Assembly (NCBI RefSeq): GCF_014851395.1
Contig: NW_024041262.1
Span: forward strand, 12,793,252 to 12,857,251
From: Micropterus salmoides
Lineage: Eukaryota > Chordata > Actinopteri > Centrarchiformes > Centrarchidae
DNA: 64,000 bases
Direction: 5' to 3'
A program made the position numbers and the translations under genes. Each line of letters opens with the position of its first letter. Positions within the stretch are counted from its first letter, which is position 1. Shown here piece by piece: positions 34,660-45,657 of the stretch. The notes beneath the pieces are model-generated. The model was not told the origin of the DNA and did no database searches. It saw nothing but the letters and a program-made list of their open reading frames with translations.

Positions 34660-35650
34660 TAGTCCACCTAGGCACCATCCTGCTGTCTCACGCCTCCCTC
34701 CAGGTGCTCATGGCATGAGAGCAAAAGCCAACCAGCTGGTCATCCTTTGAGGCTGTTCGAGCTCTGGCCTTTTCCGATTTTGTCGAAAGCTGCAGGCATA
34801 ACCCACAAATGACAACAACTCGCCCTTGCTGTGCCCATCAGTCATAAACACTCCTGCAGCCTCTTCTTTCTCTGTGTGCTTAATGAGGTAGATAGTGTAG
34901 CAGACATTGTTTTCCAAAAGCCACCAGAAGATGGAGGATGTAAGGTGAGATCAGCTAAAATGGGCCAAGGTTGGAGCTTTATAGCACTCTCACAAATCAC
35001 AAATATTGATCATGAATTGTTGCTACAACACTAAAAATGGTTTTGATTGGTCTAATATTTTCTATAGTGGGCATCGGCATCTCATCACTAATAAGGGTGA
35101 TAAAGCAATTATAAATAACCTTACCAACAAAGCAAAATGTTTATGAAAGATGTTTTGCCAGGCTCTTTCAAATAAAAATAGGTCACATTTGTAAAGAAAC
35201 TTAGATTTTGTGAAAATAGTCATTTTAGGTACTTTTTTAGCTCGCTAAACCAGCATGATAAATGGGCCACGTCAACACACAGGCTTACTGAAAATACACC
35301 AATGTGCAGAAACACACACCCATAACAGAATCAGTTCATTTTTAAATGCATTTTTCAATTAAATATTTCAACTTTTTATTGCATGAAGTATATTTAACAT
35401 GTTACTTTATCACACCAAAGACAATGATGTCAGTCCCCTGCAAAAATTTAGATGATTTCAGCTAAAATTACTGTGTTGTTCTCTCTTTACATTTAACCTA
35501 AACAGCTGGCCCATTTTAACCAAAAAGCACAGGCAACATGCTGATACTCAAACTCTCATTACAAAACAATTACAATTACATTTTTTCAAATTTTTTTTTA
35601 CAAATAAATATTTAAGAGACCAGTGCCAATTTATAAAAATATCATTCGAT
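34660..35650. other. no gene recognised
   Basis: Unique AT-rich sequence between two LINE fragments; short ORFs only. Confidence 0.4.
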
Positions 35651-35653
35651 CTC

Positions 35654-36447
35654 ATGCATAACTTTTTAGATAGTCTTATCGGTGTCTCCTCATCCTGCCT
35701 GAAAATCTGCACTGACCAGCTGGCCCACATCTTCACACAGATCTTCAACAGATCACTGGAGCTGCGTGAAGTTCCCTCCTGCTTCAAATGCTCCACAATC
35801 ATCCAGGTCTCCAAAAGACCCTCCATCTCTGGACTAAATAACTACAGGCCTGTCGCCCTGACATCTGTAGTCATGAAGTCCTTTGAAAGACTGGTTTTGG
35901 CCCACCTGCAGGACATAACAGGCTCCTTGCTGGACCCCCTGCAGTTTGCATACAGGGCTACTTGGGACTGCATTACATCCTGCAACACCTTGACTCTCCA
36001 GGGACATTTGCAAGGATCCTGTTCGTGGACTTCAGCTCAGCGTTCAACACCATCATCCCGGACATCATCAGCACCAAACTCACCCAGCTCACTGTGCCTC
36101 CACCTGTCAGTGGATCACAGACTACCTGACTGACTGGAGTCAGCAGGTGAGACTGAGAAACATCACATCTAGCACACGGACTATCAGCACTGGCGCCCCC
36201 CAGGGGTTCGTGCTCACCCACTGCTCTTCTCCCTCGACACCAACGACTGCACCTCAGGAGACCCATCTATCAAAGTCATGAAGTTTGCCGACGACACAAC
36301 GGTGATGAGTCGGCCTACAGACGAGAGGTTGATCAGCTGGCTCTCTGGTGCAGTCAGAACAACCTGGAGCTTAACACACTCAAAACTGTGGAGATGACCG
36401 TGGACTTCAGGAGGAGCCCCCCCACTCTGCCCCCCATTACCCAGTTA
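35654..36447 (+). mobile_element. jockey-group LINE fragment (reverse transcriptase)
   Basis: Plus-strand RT: LNNYRPVALTSVVMKSFERL (about 35840), LLDPLQFAYRA, then after a frame change VDFSSAFNTI (about 36030), the catalytic box FADDTTVMS (about 36285) and NNLELNTLKTVEMTVDF (about 36360). It stops at about 36447, exactly where the long inverted-repeat element begins. Multiple frame shifts. Clade not certain (Rex1/CR1/L2 relatives). Confidence 0.8.
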
Positions 36448-36448
36448 T

Positions 36449-37930
36449 GGAATAGAGTTATCTATAACCCCAGGCTCCGGTTGTTAAAAACGGTCTGGGT
36501 TTATCAGACAGAGTTCGTTCAGGAACCTATTTTTATCAGCCGGAGACAAGAGTTTGGAACTACAGACTATATATAATAATCTGGTTGTACCAGAAGTAAC
36601 GGCCCCCAACCCCTCACCAGTTATTTCCCACATGCTGTCACATACAAAATAAGAGGGTGGGCAGAGTTCCCGTGAACCAATGATAAGAGACTAGGAGGGG
36701 TTACCATAGGCCAATGATGGGGTCTGTGAAAATAAAACGAGAACATTGTCTTCAAGAAATTGCCAAGAGGGCACTTGGATCCTTGAGCAGTATCTATCTA
36801 CCAAAGAGGGGACCTCCATGCGGTTCATTTTTTTCAGCTAATGAGTGTTTGTATCTCTTAAAGACTTCTTGTTTCTTTCAAAAATGTAAATTTTAACATC
36901 AGTGTTAGTAATATTTAAACATTTCTCTGTGATACAAAAATATTCAGGGGCACTTTATTGAGAATTTACATTTTTACCTGTTATTCAGAAATAACTCGGA
37001 TGCATGCACAAATATCAAAGATTGCAGTATTAGCAGCAAAAGGTACTTTATCCAGGGTTCAATTATATAAAATGTCTTATTACACTAGTGCAGTCATTTA
37101 AACTTTCTCTTAGGGGAATTCAGGTTTGTCTGTGGTGGTTGGTCATTTTTATGACCTTTGTGGAATGGTGAAGTAGGCCTTTTAAAAGGGCCTTCATCAA
37201 CTTTTACTAAACCTTCGGAATAATTCTGTCCCCAAATATTGTGAAATGACATTGACCAGTTATAGACAAGATTTCTATCAGTTTTGCAATGTACTTGTTT
37301 CTTCAATCTAAATTTTATAGGATTGCATTTTATTTATTGACTGCATTACAGAAACGTCCATTGTTGGCTGGCATGTAATGACACGGAGTTCCCTCTTAGT
37401 TCCTTCTTAGCTTGCATGGAGCGACACTCCAGCATGGATGAATAAAAGAATGGGGTATTTCTATTAAGAGAATATTGTAATCTAAACTAAATATTAAATT
37501 TTTAGTAACACTTACAAAATAAGGACAATTCTTATGTAGCAAAAAATCCAAAACTACAAGTGTTAACAGCGTCCAAATAACTCTAAATGTAGTCTTTCAG
37601 TAACATATAGACTATGTCCCTCATTCTAAACTAAAGCCTTACTCATAACTAAGTCACTAGTCACACTAACAGGCCTCCTCTTTCCCTTTCGTAAAAAAAG
37701 CTAGAATTATAAAAAAATATAGTTTACAACTTCATCAACTGGAAACTTCAAGAGCTAAAGTTTGATCCTTCTACTGAGAACCAGCTGCCTTTTGCTAATT
37801 AGGGTTTATTAGACTATTACAGAGGTCATGAAATCCAGAACCCTTCCCTTGGTGATGAAGTATTCAAATGCTAGTTAACTACTTTGTTGACATAACAGGA
37901 CAGTAGTTTTCTGTTGATGAAAATAAAACA
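36449..37930 (+). repeat. left arm of the long inverted repeat
   Basis: Contains a 60-codon ORF (36714-36896) that is present unchanged in the right arm; the arms are nearly identical throughout, so this is not separate evidence for coding. AATAAA at about 36728 and a TATATATAATAA stretch near 36570 are visible. Confidence 0.85.
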
Positions 37931-39828
37931 GAAGGTTTAAATAAATCTCCTATAGGTAAAAGAATAAAAGTCAGCTTCTTTATTTTGGCTCAACCGTGAT
38001 CTGTGCTAATAACACTTATTGCACGTTCCAAAGCTCAACAGGAACCAGCAGCTTCAACAACAAAAGTCTGTAACAATATCTATCATATGGCTTTTTATTT
38101 TTTATGTAATGCCCAGATTTACCACAGGGTTTTTGACTAGCCAGAACAGGATGTTCAGCAGTCTTACACTGTTTCATTGCAGGTCTTGCATTCAACCATA
38201 GTGGCTAGTTTGCCCTTGACAATAAGGTTTTAGTAAAAAGTCTCATCACTGCTGCAACCTCTTTTTTGAGACCATGCTGTTTCTATTTTTTTTTCTAGTG
38301 TCCCCTTCCATAGCATTTTTCAGAGACACTACAAAAGAGGAAAACAGATTGCCATCGATAACCCAAACTCTAGGGTTAACTCGTAATTTTCATTACATTT
38401 GTTATGTAGTAAATCTACAACTTCAAAGCAATTTAGTGATCACTACCATGTAGTGATCAAATGTCAATGCTCTCTCTCTCTTCCCCATATTTAAAATGTG
38501 TAAAACTAATACCGCAAAACTCATCAGGAAGTGTAAGTTAACATGTTGCAAATTTTACCTTTGCTACTAAGAGTTAGTACATGACACGCAACAGTAGTCC
38601 TCATTTTCCGAGCTGCTTTCTGAGCTGCTTTTGTCAAGCTTTGTGAGACGTGAAAACATTTATTTCACCCCCACAATGTTTCTACATCACTGAAAAGAGC
38701 ATGTGAAAATCTAGTTTTGGGGAGAAGTCTGTTTTTGCTTGTGATAAGCTAGCCCAAATCACACCATCAAAACTTCTAGTTTCACATTTAAAAAATCCTG
38801 CCCCGCCTTCATACTATTTACCTGTTTTGTGAAGCACATGCAGGAAGGATTGAATTACAATCAGCAGTGGTTTTACATGTCAACATTAGGTTATTGCAGA
38901 ACAACAAAGAAGCCCCCTGCTGTGAAGAAGCATTTTGAGTAACAGAATTACATATCATGACAAATACATTAGTATATACCACTGGTTGTTGTGGCACTAA
39001 AAACTGAGTTGATGGCTCACTATGACTCTGAACTGATAAACACATACTTTTGTATTTGTATTGTGTATTTACCATGGGGTTCATGCCCTTCCCTTCTCAT
39101 GTTCGCCTGTTTGTCCCTCTCGTCTGTGTTCTTGTTACACGGTGCAAAAGAAAAAATCTTATCCATTTTAACCAAAACAATACATATGTATAAATATTTA
39201 CAACTTTACTACAAGTGTTATGTCAGTTACAGGATATTATAAATCTAAAACTTCAAAGCAATGTTAATTACATTTTCATTAGCTTCATAGTATTCTACAG
39301 CAACTGGCTAGGAGGTGTATTAAGTCATCTGGAAAGGGACATCATGAAAGTGATGGCAATTTTTAGTGAAGTTATATGTTATGGGCACTTATCTGACCAA
39401 ATAGCAGTCTAAAGTGAAAAGGGCAAATGCTTGAGTGACAAAAACAATGCAAAGCAGGATAGCAAGAGTCAGAGAGACCAAACTAACATTGGTTTATATG
39501 GGGACAAGCAGCTGTACTGTCCCACAAAATACTAATGAAGACACTAATTTTAAATTTAAAGTTTGGTGATGTTGACACTGACATTAAAATAGCTTTAAAA
39601 GCGGCTTGCTAGTTAAACATTTCTATTGGGGCATACCTGTAGAGATGTGCCTTCCAGAGCGGTTTTAATATATTGGGGTGGAAAATAAAAACATGTATTA
39701 AGAATATATTTAACATAATAATTTAATAGAAATACGGTAGCTTTGCTTAGCCTACATGCAATGAATCAATCGCCTGACTCTCTCCATCCCTGCAGAATGT
39801 ACAGGCTAGTATACCACAATATAGTTGA

Positions 39829-40170
39829 TCATGTGTTATACGCTAATTCCAACATTTCTTTTCTTGATTCCCATGTGGAGAGACAAAACTTTTTAAATGA
39901 CGTGTACATTTTGACTGATTTTCCACAAATGTAGCAGTAGGTTATATTACTTACTAAAGAGGATTTCTTTAAAGACTGTATGTACTGATCGTCACCAGTT
40001 TCAGCACTATCCTTAACAGACGTGTCTTCAGTATTTCCATTAAGAGCTTTAGCCCAAACTCCTGATACTTGTACTTGCTTCATTTCCCTACAAGTGTTTT
40101 CACTCTGTGTTGTGTTGACTGCAGTCTTAGGGTTGGACATTTTAATATTAAGTTCTTCTAAGGGTTGCAA
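39829..40170 (-). CDS. 113-codon ORF inside the long inverted-repeat element (doubtful)
   Basis: Best coding candidate in the element. Minus strand, polar, with SNITYCYICGKSVKMYTSF (CxxC) and STWESRKEMLELAYN near its end. The frame has no ATG at its 5' limit; the first ATG is 10 codons in (MSNPKTAV). GTAAGT inside the frame near 39947 could be a splice donor. No family recognised. Confidence 0.25.
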   Translation of the reverse strand: MQPLEELNIKMSNPKTAVNTTQSENTCREMKQVQVSGVWAKALNGNTEDTSVKDSAETGDDQYIQSLKKSSLVSNITYCYICGKSVKMYTSFKKFCLSTWESRKEMLELAYNT

Positions 40171-41772
40171 ATATTTTGAACGTCCTGCTGTGCTTTCTCA
40201 TGAACTAGTCTGATTGACTGTAAGAATCAGGTACATATTCCATCTCTGATAAATTCTATTCACTTGAACTTGGTTCTTAAAAAAAGCTTAAAAAGGTCTT
40301 AGTCAGTACATAACTTTGAGAATAATTCCGCAATGACACTTACGAGCCTACCTAACTATTAACATGTTTAAGCTTAAATATAGATTTTTGCTGTTGAAAG
40401 TAAATAACAAAACTCATTGTATCACCTATAATCTATACTGATAATCATTTAGATGCTTAATTTGGTTGTTTCTTTTGAAGCATGTGCAATTCATCGGTTG
40501 GGTTGATTTTTCACTTCACTTTAATTGAGGTGCAAATTGATGTTTGTGCATCTCTTTGTTATTTATCAAGAAAATTAGTACTAAAACTTTGCAAAGAGGT
40601 ACAAACATAAGTTTCTAAAATAGTTTTTACATGGAAGCCAATTTGACTTTTTATATGGATGTATGCGTTTAAAGTATTTCAGATTGTTTGTGAAGAAAAT
40701 GGTTGCTGCAAACTTGTTGGATTGCAACCTGCAAGACTTAAGATAGTTGAATAGACTGCTGAAAGTGTTAAATATTTGTCTAGATACCGTTTAGTCCACA
40801 CTGTCTTTGGTGTGCATTTTGGTGCCATCCATGTTGAGTTCAATGTTCATGTGCACTAGAGTAGCTCTAAGTTCTTCACCAAATTAGAAGTGTAATTTGC
40901 TAAAGAAAATGTAATTTCATAATCAATACTGTTGTCAGCACAACGGTCAACTTGAGGAGGGCTCCTCAGCGGTACCAGCCTTGGAAAATGTGCCAGATGA
41001 AGTGAACCCTTTTCCCCTCTTATGTGGCATGGTGTGAGATGTAAAGGTGAGTATTTTAATAAATAAATGTTGCATTCATGAATGCTTAACTTTAAACATA
41101 ATAAGTAATAGTCTTTTATCTTCTGTAAGAATGCTATTTCAGTGAAGGTGGTAGTTAAGTGTTTTAATTTAACTTTTTTAAATCTTTGGTTCACCAATAT
41201 ACAGTCTATTGGAACTTGATACATGCAAAGCAGCAAATATTATATTTACAGAGGGTAAAAACTTCCTTGTGGTGTTAATTAATTGTGATTCTTCATATGC
41301 ATCACTTTACAAATTTCTACAATAATCCTCAAGGGTGGGTTCACACCTAAAGGTCCGGTTCCTGAATCAAACCACTAAAAGGGAAATGAAAACAACTGAA
41401 TGCACTGCAACAGTCTAGATTATAAATATCGAACATAAAAATTACACCAAAAGATACAAAAATAAATAATAAAACAACTAAAAATATTCTTGATGAAAAG
41501 CCTAGCACCTTTGATATATTGAACTTTCAAGCATGTTGGGTCCAAAATTCATGAATTCAATCAAGGACATACAGTACATAAATACATATCTATTATGTAA
41601 ACATTGCCTGCTTTTATCCTTTTAGCCATTTGCAGGGGCTAACTCCATGATGTACGATATCCAGGTAGAAATATGGAGGGGTTTGTTTTTTACCCACTGA
41701 ACAACCAATAATCAGATGACATTTCCACAAAATGGTTTATTCTAAGGGAAACTGGCAAAAAGTGAAAAAAAG

Positions 41773-42805
41773 TTTTATTTTTATCAACAGAACTACTGTC
41801 CTGTTATGTCAACAAAGTAGCTAACTAGCATTTGAATACTTCATCACCAAGGGAAGGGTTCTGGATTTCATGACCTCTGTAATAGTCTAATAAACCCTAA
41901 TTAGCAAAAGGCAGCTGGTTCTCAGTAGAAGGATCAAACTTTAGCTCTTGAAGTTTCCAGTTGATGAAGTTGTAAACTATATTTTTTATAATTCTAGCTT
42001 TTTTTACGAAACCTGTTTTAGTGATTACTTACAAAAATAAATAAATAAATAAATAGGATCATGCTGCTGAGCATTTTAGTCCTAATTTATAATTATGAAG
42101 AGCAAATACAAAATAAGATAAAGATGAAGGCCCTTTTAAAAGGACTACTTCACCATTCCACAAAGGTCATAAAAATGACCAACCACCACAGACAAACCTG
42201 AATTCCCCTAAGAGAAAGTTTAAATGAGTGCACTAGTGTAATAAGACATTTTTTATAATTGATCCCTGGATAAAGTACCTTTTGCTGCTAATACTGCTAC
42301 CTTGATATTTGTGCATGCATCCGAGTTATTTCTGAATAACAGGTAAAAATGTAAATTCTCAATAAAGTGCCCCTGAATATTTTTGTATCACAGAGAAATG
42401 TTTAAATATTACTAACACTGATGTTAAAATTTACATTTTTGAAAGAAACAAGAAGTCTTTAAGAGATACAAACACTCATTAGCTGAAAAAAATGAACCGC
42501 ATGGAGGTCCCCTCTTTGGTAGGTAGATACTGCTCAAGGATCCAAGTGCCCTCTTGGCAATTTCTTGAAGACAATGTTCTCGTTTTATTTTCACAGACCC
42601 CATCATTGGCCTATGGTAACCCCTCCTAGTCTCTTATCATTGGTTCATGGGAACTCTGCCCACCCTCTTATTTTGTATGTGACAGCATGTGGGAAATAAC
42701 TGGTGAGGGGTTGGGGGCCGTTACTTCTGGTAAAAATAGGTTCCTGTTTCGAAAACGAACTCTGTCTGGGGAACCGGAGTCTGGGGTTATAGATAACTCT
42801 ATTCC
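41773..42805 (-). repeat. right arm of the long inverted repeat
   Basis: Reverse complement of 36449-37930 with the internal replacement described for the element. Confidence 0.85.
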
Positions 42806-43017
42806 TTCACTGGTCTACAAGATTACCTGAAGATGCTAATGACAGTTAAAACACACAACTTGATGTGGCTCATTGAGAAAACAGAGGGAGGTGCGGGGGG
42901 TGGAGCACATTCCTCAATTCACCCTGCACAGCCTATGCTACACCAGAAAGAGTGAGAGGACAGAGAAGAAGAGACACAGACTCACAAGTTTAAGACTAAG
43001 CTACAGCTTTTGAGTGA

Positions 43018-43505
43018 TAATGATGGCAAGTTTGTAAGACAAAGCACTAGCAAAGATTTTACAAAGTTTAATTTTGGAACTCTCTTATATTAACTCTTAT
43101 TTTGCTGCATGCTGTTGAAGGTAATTTAAAATGCTGTTTAATTTTAACTCACTGTTATACTATTTTAATGTAATTATTTCAATTTATTCTTTAGTTCTTT
43201 AATGATGGTAAGTTTGTCACACAAAGCTTTAGCAAAGATTTTGAAGGTAATTTAAAAATCTGTTTAATTTTAACTCACTGTTATACTATTTTACTGTAAT
43301 TATTTCATTTTATTCTTTAGTTCTTTAATGATGGTAAGTTTGTCACACAAAGCTTTAGCAAAGATTTTACAAAGTTTAATTTTGGAACTCACTCTTATTT
43401 TGCTGCATGCTGTTGAAGGTAATTTATAATGCTGTTTAATTTTTACTCACCGTTATACCATTTTACTGCTTTAATGTCATTATTTCAATTTATTCTTCAC
43501 TTGTT
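43018..43505. repeat. tandem repeat, three units of about 125-185 bases
   Basis: Units begin at about 43018, 43202 and 43327 with AATGATGGTAAGTTTGTCAC or close variants and contain TAACTCACTGTTATACTATT. The middle unit lacks the roughly 55-base ACAAAGTTTAATTTTGGAAC block that the others have. Confidence 0.85.
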
Positions 43506-43938
43506 TAATAATAAAGACTGACTTGATTCCAAAGAAACCTCCTACTGATCCTTTGCTGGCCCCGGAGATTCCTCCTTTACTTATAACTCACTGCTATACT
43601 TTTTTAATGATAAATTTATTGCCATAAACACCTACTAGTTAATTAATTCAAGTTTTATTACTTAATAAAGTCTTTAAATCAATGAAAAACCTCCAATTAT
43701 CAGTCAAAAACACACAATGGAAGGATGTACGCAACCCTCTCATCAGTTATACACAGACATATTTCCGGTTGGGGCGGGACCGGATGCACCCCTCTTATTA
43801 GTTACATACAGACATCCGGTATGGGGGCGGGACCAGAAATAGCTGTCAAAAATGAGTTTGATGGAATGTCATGTATAATTCTCTCTGACCTACACCCTGT
43901 TGCAATATCACAGACATGTGGGGCAAGTAGCGGACTGC

Positions 43939-44028
43939 TGTGTGTGTGTGTGTGTAAACTTGTGCGTGTGTGAGAGAGGGAAATGTTGAATAATGTAATA
44001 ATGATCTCTCTCTCTCTCTCTCTCTCTG
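43939..44028. repeat. (GT)n and (CT)n microsatellites
   Basis: GT run at 43939-43955 and CT run at 44004-44028. Confidence 0.9.
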
Positions 44029-44151
44029 ATAAATTAACAATGTAGTCTGCCTGTTTGTTGTGGTCATTGGGAAATAAAAGCACATCAGATTTATTAAGTG
44101 ATGCAGAAGTCCTCACTCCACCTATCCTGACACGTCTAGATCTTTGCTCAG

Positions 44152-44365
44152 TTTTATTACTTTACATTTATTCATTTAGCTGACGCTTTTATCCAAAGCG
44201 ACTTACAGCAATTGTAAGTCGCTTTGGATACATGTCAGAGGTCGAACTCCTCTGGGGCAACTAGGGGTTAAGTGTCTTGCTCAGGTTGTGTCACAGTGGG
44301 TAATTGAATCTGGGTCTCTCACACCAAGGACATGAGTCTTATCCACTGCACCATCACCTCCCCCT
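44152..44365 (-). mobile_element. tRNA-derived SINE with a palindromic tail
   Basis: On the minus strand the head is tRNA-like: A-box region GGTGCAGTGGATAAGAC and B-box region GAGACCCAGATTCAATTA. The tail has GTCGCTTTGGATAAAAGCGT and AAATGAATAAATGTAAAG, common in fish SINEs. The tail motif is duplicated in inverse at 44191-44206 and 44214-44229 (16-bp perfect arms, 7-base loop). Confidence 0.8.
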
Positions 44366-44867
44366 TTTATGTAATAACAACTCGTTTGAATAGGCTACCC
44401 AGTAATAAATAGATTAGGTAACCGGTAGCTAAAATATCTACAGTATGTATTTTTGGTAACATCCGGAATAGTTACCCCTTTATTCCATAACTTCACATCA
44501 TGTTCCAGTAGCCTACCTGCAAATTTGTATTGTACACACTGCACTGTAACTCAGGAGTAGCTACCTAATTACACTATTAGCCTATGCTGTGGGTTGTACT
44601 TTAACAGATTTGTGTTCATTTTAAAGGCACTAACTGAGATTATAGAAACATTTAAACGAAGTTTTAGTCTATCTTATTTTTAAATTGGCGGTTATTTTGT
44701 TTGAGCATTTAATGCATATCTGTAGGCTAATTGTAACAGCTTCCCTGGTAATTTTAAACTTCCTGTTATTGAATACAGACATAAACATCTCCATTGAATA
44801 GCCTAACTCTTTTTAAAAACCTCCTCTGCTCACCTGCAGAAAAATCTTGCATGGAGGTCATGGCATA

Positions 44868-44945
44868 GATGTCATTTACACTGGGGAGGACATGTCCCCA
44901 CCACTTTTTGAAATGGGTGATTTTGTTACCACCACTTTTGAACAT
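44868..44945. repeat. dispersed repeat shared with 29638-29740
   Basis: ATGTCCCCACCACTTTTTGA and flanking sequence, as in ca4 copy 1 intron 4. Confidence 0.6.
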
Positions 44946-45172
44946 TTTGTTAAAAAAAAACCGTTCTGAAATATACCTTGCAGATAACAAAGGAGCATGC
45001 TTTTAGAAAGGTTACTCATATAGGCTATCTCTAACTTTAAAACAATGTTTAAGGATCTTTTCATATAGTTCTCGTGAACCTAATGGCGTATTGGTAGGTC
45101 TCAAGTGTCTCTTCAACCCTTATCTGAGCCTCTTTGTCCCCACTGCTTTTCAACACAAAGTGACGCCCTTGG

Positions 45173-45297
45173 GTCATGGCCAGCTCAGATGCCAGGTAGA
45201 GGCGGCGTCAGACCAGCTGCTGGCTGAGCCAATATAAAGATGCAGGATGAGGCTCTACAGCCCCTAACTCACAGAGAGGAGGTACAGATGCGCAAAG
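45173..45297 (+). promoter_or_regulatory. TATA promoter and leader of the second carbonic anhydrase gene
   Basis: TATAAAG at 45233-45239, preceded by GAGCCAAT (CCAAT-like). The block is nearly identical to 28037-28158. The leader exon ends at 45297 with donor GTAAGA, and an upstream ATG lies at 45288. Confidence 0.7.
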
Positions 45298-45396
45298 GTA
45301 AGACACACTGCCGCTCAGGTCACCTGGATTCAGGTGTTCAAATTTCACAGTGGTTTGATTATTTCAATTAGTATATAATATATATATATATATATA

Positions 45397-45448
<52 letters not shown>

Positions 45449-45657
45449 GTATGCATAACTGCAAATCGGTAACACATGGCATGTTGTGCCAGTTTGAAAC
45501 CCACTAAAATGAATTGCTTTTATTGTCTTATTCAGATATTGAATGGCTATAGATGCATTTCTCCATGGTCATATGTTTTAGTTAATGAGTTTTTGTTATT
45601 TTAGATGATCTGGCTTGCAGCTGTGCTCACTGTGTGCGTCCTCCCACCCAGCTGTGA
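45288..45657 (+). other. spliced upstream ORF overlapping the ca4 start (copy 2)
   Basis: ATG at 45288, splice 45297/45605, TGA at 45655-45657: 20 codons out of frame with the enzyme, matching the arrangement of copy 1. Confidence 0.5.
45372..45447. repeat. (TA)n microsatellite
   Basis: Long AT alternation in intron 1 of ca4 copy 2. Confidence 0.95.

Larger units (their letters stand above)
36449..42805. mobile_element. unclassified 6.4-kb element with 1.0-1.5-kb terminal inverted repeats
   Basis: Left arm 36449-37930 and right arm 41773-42805 are reverse complements with high identity; both ends start GGAATAGAGTTATCTATAAC. The arms share TTATTTCCCACATGCTGTC and many further blocks. The left arm has about 485 bases (37207-37690) where the right has about 115 unrelated bases (42007-42123). 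The 3.8-kb centre is AT-rich with no transposase recognised. No clear target duplication: flanks are CCAGTTAT and TTCACTGG. It could be a large non-autonomous DNA transposon, a decayed large element, or a plain inverted duplication. Confidence 0.7.

Noticed and set aside
36714..36896. 60-codon ORF identical in both arms of the long inverted repeat
   Set aside because: The arms are nearly identical over more than a kilobase, including non-coding parts, so retention of the ORF is not evidence of coding.
36449..42805. Long inverted repeat as an LTR retroelement
   Set aside because: LTRs are direct repeats; here the arms are inverted, there is no TG...CA border and no gag or pol in the centre.
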